A stretch of DNA of 64,000 nucleotides from a bacterium UBP8_UBA817 (lineage in GTDB: Bacteria; Margulisbacteria; Marinamargulisbacteria; CAMDBA01): positions 1 through 64,000 of the forward strand of contig CAMDBA010000004.1 of NCBI GenBank assembly GCA_945888995.1, written 5' to 3'. Below are positions 27,581 to 35,038 of the stretch, piece after piece (the stretch's first letter is position 1; every line of letters begins with the position of its first letter). The translations under genes and the position numbers were made by a program. A model generated the notes under the pieces. It worked only from the letters and a program-made list of their open reading frames with translations. It searched no databases and was not told the origin of the DNA.

Positions 27581-29938
27581 ATGCATACTCACGATATTCC
27601 CTTCACTATTTTAGTCAACGATGTAGATTCCGCATTTTATAAAAAGCTTTCTCGTGTCTGTGAAAAGTTATCGATTACGCTTTTATCCGAACCTGAAATG
27701 GGATCATTTTTATCGATTCTCAAAACGGTTCCCTGTCATTTGGTTTTTTTGGTTCTCAACGAAGATATTTCATTTTCTTTTATTAATATGAACTTATCGC
27801 AAATTCCTCAGGGATTGCGGCCTGCGCTGATTGCAGTAGAAGAGGTCCAGACTCTCAAGCCTCAGTATTTTACCTATGTCGACGGTATTGTTTCCACCGC
27901 GGATCCCTATGACCAGCTGCTTTTGGTGGTTCAATCTGTTAAAAAAACGGTTGAATTAAAATTTGCGCATAAACATTTGAATGAAGAATTCCGGCAACTT
28001 CAAGAACGATTGGTGACGGAGCGTAACCAATTATTATTGGCGACAGAGAATTTAGAAAAAAAAGTCATGGAATCCAAAACCATGTACGAAGCGGCTAAAA
28101 TTATTAATTCCACATTGAATCTGGACAAGGCGCTTGGTCTTATCATTCAGATTCTCTCCGGTTTATTACAGGCCAATACGATTTCGGTGATGCTATTGGA
28201 TCCTGTCACGAAGGAATTGATTGTTAAAGCCGCGAAACATAAAGAAGATATTATCGGTCAACGGGTTAAAGTCGGAGAAGGGGTTTCCGGCCACGTGGCA
28301 GAGGAAGGCCGTCCGTTTATCGTGCCGAATATTGAGCTGTCAGATGAATTTATTGCGTCTGATGAGCGCCATTATGAAAGCAATTCATTTATGTGTGTAC
28401 CGTTAAAAGACAAAGAAGAAGTGATCGGTGTTTTGAACGTGACCGATAAAATCGGTGCTGAACATTTTTCCCAAAATGACGTTCATATTTTACTGGAAAT
28501 GGCGACTCAGATTTCGATGGCCGTCAAAAATGCGAATCTCTACTCCGCCGTAGAAAATTTGGCGCTCAAAGATGGCTTGACCAAGCTGTATAACCGTCAT
28601 TTTTTCCAAAAAAGCATTGCCGAAGAGCTGATGAAGGCCAAGGTGAATGAATATCACCTTTCAGTGGCGATGCTGGATATTGATTTCTTTAAAGCCATTA
28701 ATGACACGTACGGCCATCAGATCGGGGACGTTGTTCTGAAGAAAGTCGCGGCCATTATGGAGTCGACCTTACGTAAGTCCGATATCGCTTGCCGGTATGG
28801 CGGTGAAGAAATGATCGGGATTTTGGTCGGTGCGAATGGTCAGGATGCCTTTAAAATTGCTGAAAAAGTGCGTAAACGTATTGAAGCGATGGATTTGTAT
28901 GCGGTTCTTCTCAAAGCAAAAGACGGTGAATTTAAGCATATGTTGGTTGAGCGGGACGTGGAAGGTGACTTTTCTTGTTTGCTTTTCCCTCTGATTACTA
29001 GCGGCGATGCTGAGAATTCTGCGGTTGAGCGGATGTGGGTGGAATCGATCTGGCTGAAAAAAATCAGCCGTGATATTCATAATCAAAAAATCGGCCTTGA
29101 AGGCGATAAAAAAATGAAGATTTCAAAGGTGAAAATTACCGGTAGTATCGGGATTGCCTCGTTTCCGGATGATTTTGGACGTTCTACGATGGGTGGCGCG
29201 CTTTTGGAGTCGACCGAAGAAAAAGATTTGTTAATTTATATGTCGGATAAAGCCTTGTATCGGGCGAAGAAAAATGGGCGGAACCGGGTATTAATGTACC
29301 GTGGCGTACAAGGGACGGGTTCTGTCGGTAGTCAGAAGGAACAGGAAAAAGAAGCGTTGAAAGAAGTCATGGGGCAGCTCAAAGCCTTTGATGAAATGAC
29401 GTATCTGCATAGCCTGCGTGTCTCTAAAATTGTCGAAATACTGGCGCGTGGAATGAAACTTCCCGAAGAGGATATTGCACTGGTTATGTCCGGTGCGATG
29501 TTGCATGACGTCGGAAAAATGCAGGTTTCGACCGAGGTTCTGCGTAAGCCTGACCGGCTGACGCCTGAAGAATTTGCTGAAATGAAAACCCACACGACAA
29601 AGGGTGCTGAGCTGATCGAAAAATATCCCGCTCTTCATAAATATATTAATGCGATTCGCCATCACCATGAAAAGTGGGAAGGCGGCGGCTATCCTGAAGG
29701 GATTTCCGGAACCCGAATTCCGATGGAGGCCCGGGTGATTTCTGTGGCGGATTCGTATGATGCGATGACATCTGAGCGGCATTATCGGAAATTGACGCCG
29801 AATGATGAGACGCATGCCCGCTCGGAATTGGAAAAGAATAAAGAAGTGATGTACGATCCCGCAGTTGTGGATGTCTTTGTCCAATATTATGACGAGATTT
29901 GCCTCATTAAGGAGTTACCTCTAGATACGCCTGTATGA
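27581..29938 (+). CDS. GAF-GGDEF-HD-GYP cyclic-di-GMP enzyme, 785 aa
   Basis: This is a cytoplasmic signalling protein with both c-di-GMP synthesis and hydrolysis domains. Residues 8-120 resemble a degenerate receiver, and 130-170 a coiled coil. GAF covers about 175-320. The diguanylate cyclase domain starts with D-G-L-T-K-L-Y-N-R near 331 and has the active G-G-E-E at 407-410. A roughly 75-residue insert (441-515) then precedes T-G-S-I-G-I-A-S-F. HD-GYP follows: H642-D643, H-H-H-E near 694 and G-Y-P at 703-705. The start without a ribosome site fits the leaderless promoter. Its stop overlaps the trpE start. Confidence 0.9.
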   Translation: MHTHDIPFTILVNDVDSAFYKKLSRVCEKLSITLLSEPEMGSFLSILKTVPCHLVFLVLNEDISFSFINMNLSQIPQGLRPALIAVEEVQTLKPQYFTYVDGIVSTADPYDQLLLVVQSVKKTVELKFAHKHLNEEFRQLQERLVTERNQLLLATENLEKKVMESKTMYEAAKIINSTLNLDKALGLIIQILSGLLQANTISVMLLDPVTKELIVKAAKHKEDIIGQRVKVGEGVSGHVAEEGRPFIVPNIELSDEFIASDERHYESNSFMCVPLKDKEEVIGVLNVTDKIGAEHFSQNDVHILLEMATQISMAVKNANLYSAVENLALKDGLTKLYNRHFFQKSIAEELMKAKVNEYHLSVAMLDIDFFKAINDTYGHQIGDVVLKKVAAIMESTLRKSDIACRYGGEEMIGILVGANGQDAFKIAEKVRKRIEAMDLYAVLLKAKDGEFKHMLVERDVEGDFSCLLFPLITSGDAENSAVERMWVESIWLKKISRDIHNQKIGLEGDKKMKISKVKITGSIGIASFPDDFGRSTMGGALLESTEEKDLLIYMSDKALYRAKKNGRNRVLMYRGVQGTGSVGSQKEQEKEALKEVMGQLKAFDEMTYLHSLRVSKIVEILARGMKLPEEDIALVMSGAMLHDVGKMQVSTEVLRKPDRLTPEEFAEMKTHTTKGAELIEKYPALHKYINAIRHHHEKWEGGGYPEGISGTRIPMEARVISVADSYDAMTSERHYRKLTPNDETHARSELEKNKEVMYDPAVVDVFVQYYDEICLIKELPLDTPV

Positions 29939-31335
29939 GTACGCCTATTTCCCTTACGCCCGTTTATAAAGAGTTATTAGGTGATCTGGAAACCCCCGTT
30001 TCCGTCTACATGAAGCTGAACCGTTCGGACAGTTTTCTGCTCGAAAGCGTCACGGGGGGTGAGCAGGTTGCGCGGTATTCGTTTATCGGATTTGATCCGT
30101 TTTGCGTGTTTGCTGCGTCCGGTGACCAAGTGAAGATCCAATATCGGGACAAGCAGGTTATTTCGACTGCAAATCCTATTGATGCGCTGCAGTCGGTTCT
30201 GGAAGAGTATGAATTGGTGGCGTTTCAGAATTTGCCGCCGTTTCTGGGGGGGGCCGTCGGCTATTTTTCCTGGGAAGTGATGCGTCATATCGAATCGTTG
30301 GAGACCGGACACGACTCTGATTATCCGATGGCGCATTATCTGTTTCCGCAATCGTTGGTTATTTTTGACCACGCGCTCCGAAAATTAATTCTGGTGGTGC
30401 TGGCAGAGCCCGGGCAAACTGAGGCTGCACAAGCCAAACTAGAGGCCCTGGAGCTCTGTTTGAGACAGCCATTGGCCGCTGATCCGATTTCGATTCCGGC
30501 TGTTGAAGGCCGGGATATTTTTGACGGAGTGAAGTCGACTTTTAGCAAAGACGAGTTTATCCGTGCTGTCGAATCGGCTAAACATGCGATTTTTGAAGGA
30601 GACGTGTTTCAGCTGGTGCTTTCTCAGCAATTTTCTCTTTCTAGCCCGAAACGGCCGTTTGATGTGTATCGGACGTTGCGTTATATCAATCCGTCGCCGT
30701 ATATGTATTATTTTGATTTTGATACTTACCAGGTTATTGGATCTTCGCCTGAAATTTTGGCGTGTTTAGAAGGTCGAAAGGCCTTTTTGAGGCCGATTGC
30801 CGGGACGAGGCCCCGAATCAAGGACCAGGAAGACGCCATGGTCCAAAGCTTGCTTGCCGATGAAAAAGAGCGGGCCGAGCATATTATGCTGGTGGATCTT
30901 GCCCGAAATGATTTAGGCCGGGTGTGTGACTATGAATCCGTGGTGGTATCGGGCCTGATGCATGTCGAAAAATATTCGCATGTCATGCATATGGTATCGG
31001 ACGTGGAAGGCGTGCTTCAGGAAGGGAAAACGGCATTTGATTTATTCAAGGCCTCTTTTCCGGCAGGTACCGTCAGCGGTGCGCCAAAGATCCGGGCGAT
31101 ACAGATCATATCCGAGCTTGAACCTCAGGCGAGGGGTCCGTATGCCGGTGCTTTAGGCTATTTTGATTTTCGCGGCAACATGGATTTATGTATTATTATC
31201 CGCACGATTTTATCGAAAAACGGACAATATTTTATTCAGGCCGGTGCCGGCATTGTGGCTGATTCCGTGCCTGAAAATGAATATGAAGAGACCCGTAATA
31301 AAGCCAAAGGCGTGGTGTTGGCCTGTCTGGAATAA
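29935..31335 (+). CDS. trpE: Anthranilate synthase component I
   Basis: TrpE converts chorismate to anthranilate using ammonia delivered by TrpG. The L-L-E-S element at residues 35-38, the tryptophan feedback site, favours TrpE over PabB. The catalytic region shows I-N-P-S-P-Y-M-Y-Y, G-S-S-P-E, R-P-I-A-G-T-R-P and G-T-V-S-G-A-P-K. Length (466 aa) fits. The ATG overlaps the stop of the c-di-GMP gene (ATGA). No other trp genes are in the window. Confidence 0.92.
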   Translation: MSTPISLTPVYKELLGDLETPVSVYMKLNRSDSFLLESVTGGEQVARYSFIGFDPFCVFAASGDQVKIQYRDKQVISTANPIDALQSVLEEYELVAFQNLPPFLGGAVGYFSWEVMRHIESLETGHDSDYPMAHYLFPQSLVIFDHALRKLILVVLAEPGQTEAAQAKLEALELCLRQPLAADPISIPAVEGRDIFDGVKSTFSKDEFIRAVESAKHAIFEGDVFQLVLSQQFSLSSPKRPFDVYRTLRYINPSPYMYYFDFDTYQVIGSSPEILACLEGRKAFLRPIAGTRPRIKDQEDAMVQSLLADEKERAEHIMLVDLARNDLGRVCDYESVVVSGLMHVEKYSHVMHMVSDVEGVLQEGKTAFDLFKASFPAGTVSGAPKIRAIQIISELEPQARGPYAGALGYFDFRGNMDLCIIIRTILSKNGQYFIQAGAGIVADSVPENEYEETRNKAKGVVLACLE

Positions 31336-31348
31336 TTGAGGATACCTT

Positions 31349-31915
31349 ATGATATTAATGATCGATAATTATGATTCGTTTACCTTTAACCTGGTTCAGT
31401 ACCTGGGAGAGCTGGGCGCGGAGCTCAAAGTGGTCCGTAATGATGAACTAACCGTGGCCCAGGTGGAGGCGTTAGCGCCTCAGTCGATTGTCATTTCTCC
31501 GGGACCCGGACGGCCGGTCGACGCCGGTATTTCAGAGTCGGTGATCCGGGACTTAGGCGACCGTATTCCGATTTTAGGGGTGTGTCTGGGTCATCAGGCG
31601 ATCGGTGAAGTGTTTGGCGGGCGGATTACCTATGCGCCTACATTGATGCACGGCAAAATATCTCCTGTTTTTCACGGCAATAATAGGTTGTTTAATACGA
31701 TTTCCAGTCCTTTTGATGCGACGCGATACCATTCGTTGGTGATCGACCCGGAAAGCCTGCCTGCCGAACTCGAAAAGACAGCCTGGACCGAAGACGGGAT
31801 CATCATGGGTGTGCAGCATCGCAACTACCCGATCCATGGGATCCAATTTCACCCTGAATCGATTCTCACGATCTGTGGGAAGACGATTTTGAAGAATTTT
31901 TTGGCGAGTGTATAG
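31349..31915 (+). CDS. trpG: Anthranilate synthase component II (glutamine amidotransferase)
   Basis: This is a class I glutaminase subunit that feeds ammonia to TrpE. The nucleophile loop G-V-C-L-G-H-Q places the catalytic cysteine at residue 79. The second motif F-H-P-E-S-I near the C-terminus provides His and Glu. Length (188 aa) is typical. GAGG seven bases before the ATG is the ribosome site. It may also serve aminodeoxychorismate synthase, since PabA and TrpG are often shared. Confidence 0.92.
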   Translation: MILMIDNYDSFTFNLVQYLGELGAELKVVRNDELTVAQVEALAPQSIVISPGPGRPVDAGISESVIRDLGDRIPILGVCLGHQAIGEVFGGRITYAPTLMHGKISPVFHGNNRLFNTISSPFDATRYHSLVIDPESLPAELEKTAWTEDGIIMGVQHRNYPIHGIQFHPESILTICGKTILKNFLASV

Positions 31916-31939
31916 AGTCCCAAATGCTTATAATAAAGC

Positions 31940-32166
31940 AGCAAGGAATTCTTGCGTTTAAAGTATGACTCGTAAACGCTGGAAGGTAGCCATATGCGCT
32001 AAAGGCTTTTTGCTTCGGTTTGAAGCTTTTTATAGGCCTAGATGGAGGTGTGTTTGCTGACGAGTGATAGATCCCGCAAAAGGGTTTGCGGCTCTAGGTC
32101 TCGTTCAAAAAGCTGTTTTGCCTACCTGCCGTGCACCTCGTAATATAAGGGGTTTTCGGTTTTTTT
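31940..32166 (+). ncRNA. Rod-like structured RNA candidate with terminator
   Basis: A TATAAT (31929-31934) stands just before a 525-base gap. The RNA folds as a fully nested rod: AGGTAG (31984-31989) with CTACCT (32122-32127), AGCTTTTT (32024-32031) with AAAAAGCT (32107-32114), CCTAGA (32037-32042) with TCTAGG (32093-32098), and CCGCAAA (32074-32080) with TTTGCGG (32085-32091). A GC-containing hairpin then runs into seven T residues (32160-32166). Length and rod shape would fit a 6S-like RNA. The SRP tetraloop domain, tmRNA ends and RNase P core are absent. Confidence 0.5.
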
Positions 32167-32248
32167 GTGTTTTTCAATCATGGAGATAGGTTTCAATTTG
32201 TCTTTTCATTGTAAACTTGACCAATTTCTATTGTGATTTTGTGAGTAG

Positions 32249-32332
32249 ATGTACTTTTTGGTAACACATAAATTAACTTTAATGTATCTTTTTGTTACAC
32301 AAGTTAAGCCATTCATGCACTTTTTAGCATGC
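32249..32332 (+). repeat. Degenerate 33-nt tandem repeat, 2.5 units
   Basis: Units begin at 32249, 32282 and 32315 with ATGTAC, ATGTAT and ATGCAC, each followed closely by a run of five T residues. The first two share TTACACA or TAACACA and a TTAA. They lie in the non-coding gap downstream of the RNA candidate. The period is regular but sequence identity is modest, and no function is apparent. Confidence 0.4.
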
Positions 32333-32440
32333 TTGGGGAATTTCAGGAAGAGCCCCATTGGCTAGACGTTCTTTGTAATCTCTTTTGTTGAAGCGATGAG
32401 GTAGGTTTGGCGCCTTACCTAGCGGTCGATGCTCGGGGCA

Positions 32441-32830
32441 TTACTTTTCCCCTCGTTCTATGTAGCAGGTGCTATCAATCCCACCGCGCGTATTATAAAT
32501 CGTGGTGATTTTGAGGTAGCGGGGAGCGAGGACGGGGTAGAGGTCCTGGAAGATCCGGTTGGTGGCGGCTTCCTGGTAGATGCCGATGTTACGGTAGGAG
32601 ATCAGGTAGTATTTGAGGGATTTGAGCTCAACGCATGTCTGATCGGGGATGTATTCAATAATCAGCTCGGCAAAATCGGGAAGTCCCGAAAATGGGCAGA
32701 CGGCTGAGAATTCTTTGGTTTTATATTCGATGACTTGTTTTTCCCCGACATAGGGAAAAGCTTCCAGAAAATCGCTCTGGATCATGTCTTCGGGATCAAA
32801 TTTAAAAATGCGTCCTTCTGGAATAGCCAT
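32441..32830 (-). CDS. queF: NADPH-dependent 7-cyano-7-deazaguanine reductase
   Basis: QueF reduces preQ0 to preQ1 in queuosine synthesis. This is the short, unimodular type (129 aa). The catalytic cysteine is C45 in A-V-C-P-F-S-G-L-P-D-F, and the partner aspartate is D52. The substrate-binding L-K-x-Y-L-x-S-Y-R-N follows. It is divergent from tRNA-fMet, with queC on the other side. The start codon lies 7 nt from a TATAAT. Confidence 0.92.
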   Translation of the reverse strand: MAIPEGRIFKFDPEDMIQSDFLEAFPYVGEKQVIEYKTKEFSAVCPFSGLPDFAELIIEYIPDQTCVELKSLKYYLISYRNIGIYQEAATNRIFQDLYPVLAPRYLKITTIYNTRGGIDSTCYIERGEK

Positions 32831-32837
32831 GCGCTCT

Positions 32838-32865
32838 ATTATACCTGGAAATTTTATTCTGTGAA
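32838..32865 (-). promoter_or_regulatory. Leaderless promoter of queF
   Basis: On the minus strand TTCACA (32860-32865) and TATAAT (32838-32843) are 16 bases apart. Seven bases separate the -10 box from the ATG at 32830, so transcription is expected to start at or within a base or two of the A of the start codon. No ribosome site is present. Confidence 0.6.
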
Positions 32866-32899
32866 TGCCTGTCTAATCTCATTCTGACCCAACGGTCAC

Positions 32900-32928
32900 T
32901 TGCCAGGCTTCCCTTTCACTGTTAAGAT
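32900..32928 (+). promoter_or_regulatory. Promoter of the initiator tRNA
   Basis: TTGCCA and TAAGAT are separated by 17 bases. The first base of the tRNA is 14 bases downstream of the -10 box, leaving a short 5' leader for RNase P. Confidence 0.55.
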
Positions 32929-32941
32929 GCTGTTTCGTTGT

Positions 32942-33016
32942 CGCGGGGTGGAGCAGTGGTAGCTTGTCGGGCTCATAACCCGAAGGTCAGGGGTTCGAAT
33001 CCTCTCCCCGCTACCA
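32942..33016 (+). tRNA. tRNA-fMet (CAU), initiator
   Basis: The 75-base cloverleaf has a GCGGGG/CCCCGC acceptor stem, a D arm, and an anticodon arm TCGGG-CTCATAA-CCCGA. The three consecutive G:C pairs below the CAT anticodon mark an initiator. The first base C1 faces T72 without a Watson-Crick pair, the other initiator feature (C:U here instead of the usual C:A). The T arm has TTCGAAT in its loop, and CCA is encoded. Confidence 0.95.
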
Positions 33017-33052
33017 ATTATCTTAGAGATAATTCAGACACAAAAAAATAAA
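32996..33052 (+). repeat. 57-bp direct repeat copy 1, over the tRNA 3' end
   Basis: This segment spans the last 21 bases of tRNA-fMet and 36 bases downstream, including the AATTATCT-TAG-AGATAATT hairpin. It recurs 185 bases later with a single mismatch. Confidence 0.85.
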
Positions 33053-33360
33053 TTGTTAGAGAATTCGAATCGGTAGGAGCGCCGACCGAGCAGGGAGGAA
33101 GAGTGAAGGCAATCTGGTTGCCTGAACGGAAGCGACAGACGCTGCCTGGCTTGAGCTGCCAGTGGCAGGTCAACGAAAGGCGAATCCTCTCCCCGCTACC
33201 AATTATCTTAGGGATAATTCAGACACAAAAAAATAAAATTTTGAATCTTTGTTTTCACAGCGCAAACATCCGGATAAAGCCCGTAGCTAGCCGGTTTATC
33301 TCACACTGACTTCATGCTAGGATTTTGCGATGCGGATTAACCTTAAAGATCTGATGGTAT
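33053..33360. other. Non-coding segment between the tRNA and queC
   Basis: No gene is seen. The 128 bases between the repeat copies are GC-rich and can form hairpins (GGCAA-TCTG-GTTGCC, and CTGCCTGGC paired with GCCA-GT-GGCAG). The stretch after the second copy leads to queC and lacks a clear ribosome site or a preQ1 riboswitch. Confidence 0.5.
33181..33237 (+). repeat. 57-bp direct repeat copy 2, duplicated tRNA 3' end
   Basis: This is a copy of 32996-33052 with one substitution, carrying the T-loop to CCA part of tRNA-fMet without the rest of the tRNA. It resembles the att duplication left by tRNA-targeting elements, but only 128 bases of non-coding DNA lie between the copies. Confidence 0.8.
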
Positions 33361-34032
33361 ATGTCTAAATCAGCCCTGGTAATGTTCTCCGGTGGTCAGG
33401 ACAGCACGACATGTCTTGCAGTGGCGCTGTCTCGGCACGAGCACGTGGAAGCGGTTGTGTTTGATTATGCTCAGCGGCATCGTATCGAATTGAGTCAGGC
33501 TCAGAAATTGGCTGATTTGGCTGGGATTCAGTTGACCTTGGTCGATTTAACGGTGCTGTCGCAATTAACCCCAAACGCCTTAACCCGTTCGGATATTCCG
33601 ATTACAACAGATGCGTCAGGGTTGCCCTCTACATTTGTGCCGGGGCGTAACCTGGTTTTTTTAAGCTTTGCCGGAATTGTGGCCCGTCAAAAAGGGATTC
33701 ACACGATTTACGGCGGGATGTGCGATACGGATTTTTCAGGGTATCCCGATTGCCGAGATGCCTTTGTGAAGTCGATGAATCAGACGTTGAATTTGGCGAT
33801 GGATGAGGAATTTGAAATCGTGACGCCGCTTATGAATCTGACTAAGGCTCAAACGGTACAGCTCATGTCGGAGCTGGGGCGGATCGAGTGGTATGCCGAT
33901 ACTCATACATGTTATGAAGGGCGTCGGCCTGCGTGCGGCGTGTGTCCTGCGTGTGAACTGCGAATTAAAGGGTTTCGCGAGGCGGGGATTCGGGATCCGT
34001 TGGGGTATGAGATTGAGGTGGGGTGGGGGTAG
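33361..34032 (+). CDS. queC: 7-cyano-7-deazaguanine synthase
   Basis: QueC makes preQ0 from 7-carboxy-7-deazaguanine using ATP and ammonia. The PP-loop S-G-G-Q-D-S is at residues 10-15. The C-terminus has the zinc-binding set C-Y-E-G...C-G-V-C-P-A-C. Length (223 aa) is normal. No strong ribosome site is seen before the ATG. It acts one step before QueF, encoded divergently across the tRNA. Confidence 0.94.
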   Translation: MSKSALVMFSGGQDSTTCLAVALSRHEHVEAVVFDYAQRHRIELSQAQKLADLAGIQLTLVDLTVLSQLTPNALTRSDIPITTDASGLPSTFVPGRNLVFLSFAGIVARQKGIHTIYGGMCDTDFSGYPDCRDAFVKSMNQTLNLAMDEEFEIVTPLMNLTKAQTVQLMSELGRIEWYADTHTCYEGRRPACGVCPACELRIKGFREAGIRDPLGYEIEVGWG

Positions 34033-34075
34033 GATTTCGTAATTTGAACCGGTCGCAGTTTGCGACCAGTTTATT

Positions 34076-34528
34076 TTATCCCCTGTTTTTATGCGCCAAC
34101 CCGCGTTCGATATCTCGTTGGCTGTCGCGTTTTTTGAGGTCGTCGCGTTTGTCGTAGGTTTTTTTGGACTTGGCGAGGCCGAGTTCGACTTTGAGGCGGT
34201 TTTTGGAAAAATACATGGCGACCGGGATAAGGGTCAGGCCTTTTTCCTGGGTTTTTTTGGTGAGTTTGACGACTTCGGATTTGTGCATGAGCAGTTTTCG
34301 GTCCCGAGTCGGACTGGGGGCCTGGAATTGATACGTGCCGGTATAGGGTAAGATGTGGCAATTGATCAGCCAGAGTTCGCCATTGATCACACGGGCAAAA
34401 CTATCCTGAAGCGTGGCATGGCCTGCCCGAATGGATTTGACTTCGCAGCCTTCTAAAGAAATACCCGCCTCGAATTTTTCGAGGATTTGGAAATCGTGAT
34501 AGGCTTTTCGGTTTTGGATACTTTTCAT
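34076..34528 (-). CDS. smpB: SsrA-binding protein SmpB
   Basis: SmpB binds tmRNA and delivers it to stalled ribosomes. The N-terminal N-R-K-A-Y-H-D-F, then G-C-E-V-K-S-I-R-A-G, then a basic C-terminal tail with Y-D-K-R and K-K-R-D, are typical. Length is 150 aa from the ATG at 34528. An in-frame TTG at 34567 would add 13 residues but coincides with the likely -35 box. No tmRNA gene was found in the window. Confidence 0.93.
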   Translation of the reverse strand: MKSIQNRKAYHDFQILEKFEAGISLEGCEVKSIRAGHATLQDSFARVINGELWLINCHILPYTGTYQFQAPSPTRDRKLLMHKSEVVKLTKKTQEKGLTLIPVAMYFSKNRLKVELGLAKSKKTYDKRDDLKKRDSQRDIERGLAHKNRG

Positions 34529-34537
34529 GATGGGTTT

Positions 34538-34567
34538 AGTGTACGTCAATAATAGTCTGCCTATCAA
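34538..34567 (-). promoter_or_regulatory. Leaderless-type promoter of smpB
   Basis: On the minus strand TTGATA (34562-34567) and TACACT (34538-34543) are 18 bases apart. Nine bases separate the -10 box from the ATG, and no ribosome site is present. Confidence 0.5.
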
Positions 34568-34592
34568 CTTATACTCATCATAGGATTTGATG

Positions 34593-34622
34593 TTGGACGT
34601 GGGTTTTTTTCTTGGCTATCAT
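34593..34622 (+). promoter_or_regulatory. Promoter of the glycan cluster
   Basis: TTGGAC and TATCAT are 18 bases apart, with only 11 bases to the ATG at 34634. It is back to back with the smpB promoter and probably drives the long co-directional set that follows. Confidence 0.45.
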
Positions 34623-34633
34623 GACAAGACATC

Positions 34634-35038
34634 ATGATGACCGAACCCACTTCCATTTTATCCAACCGAAAAGCTGAGATTTTAGCGCATTTTGTCTGTC
34701 AAAATAGTGGCAATTGTTGCCGATATGAAGAGGGTGTCGTGTACGTAAATGCGCCTGAAGCGGCGCAGATGGCAGGGGTGATGAAGCTGGATGTGCCGAC
34801 GTTTATGTCTCGCTATGTTAGGCGGCGTAACGGATGGATGATGGTGTCTGACCGGACGCATCGGCCGGATTGTTTTTTGGATGAGTGCAGCCGGTGTCAG
34901 GTGTATGAGGCACGGCCGGCTGCTTGCCGGACGTATCCGGATTGGCCGACTATTTGGGAATCTGATGAAGCGGTGCGTTGGGAGGCTGCTTCATGCCCGG
35001 GATTGGCGGCGGCTATCGTCCAAGTAGGCTTGTCATGA
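34634..35038 (+). CDS. YkgJ-family cysteine-cluster protein, 134 aa
   Basis: This is a small putative metal-binding protein of the YkgJ/UPF0153 family. Cysteines occur as C-x5-C-C near the N-terminus (C-Q-N-S-G-N-C-C), then C-F-L-D-E-C-S-R-C and C-R-T-Y-P further on, the expected eight-cysteine layout. Function in the family is unknown, perhaps Fe-S or zinc binding. It opens the glycan cluster and is coupled to the next gene by an ATGA overlap. Confidence 0.85.
   Translation: MMTEPTSILSNRKAEILAHFVCQNSGNCCRYEEGVVYVNAPEAAQMAGVMKLDVPTFMSRYVRRRNGWMMVSDRTHRPDCFLDECSRCQVYEARPAACRTYPDWPTIWESDEAVRWEAASCPGLAAAIVQVGLS

Noticed and set aside
32249-32332. Possible CRISPR array
   Set aside because: Only 2.5 units, poorly conserved and with no spacers between them; no cas genes.
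33240-33360. preQ1 riboswitch upstream of queC
   Set aside because: The short hairpin with an A-rich tail typical of preQ1-I was not found, and no preQ1-II pattern could be seen.
34091-34351. 86-codon plus-strand frame rich in Phe and Val
   Set aside because: It is the complement of smpB, whose protein is unmistakable.
31916-34600. tmRNA gene near smpB
   Set aside because: No alanine-tRNA-like acceptor ends or tag frame were seen in the RNA candidate or elsewhere in this stretch.
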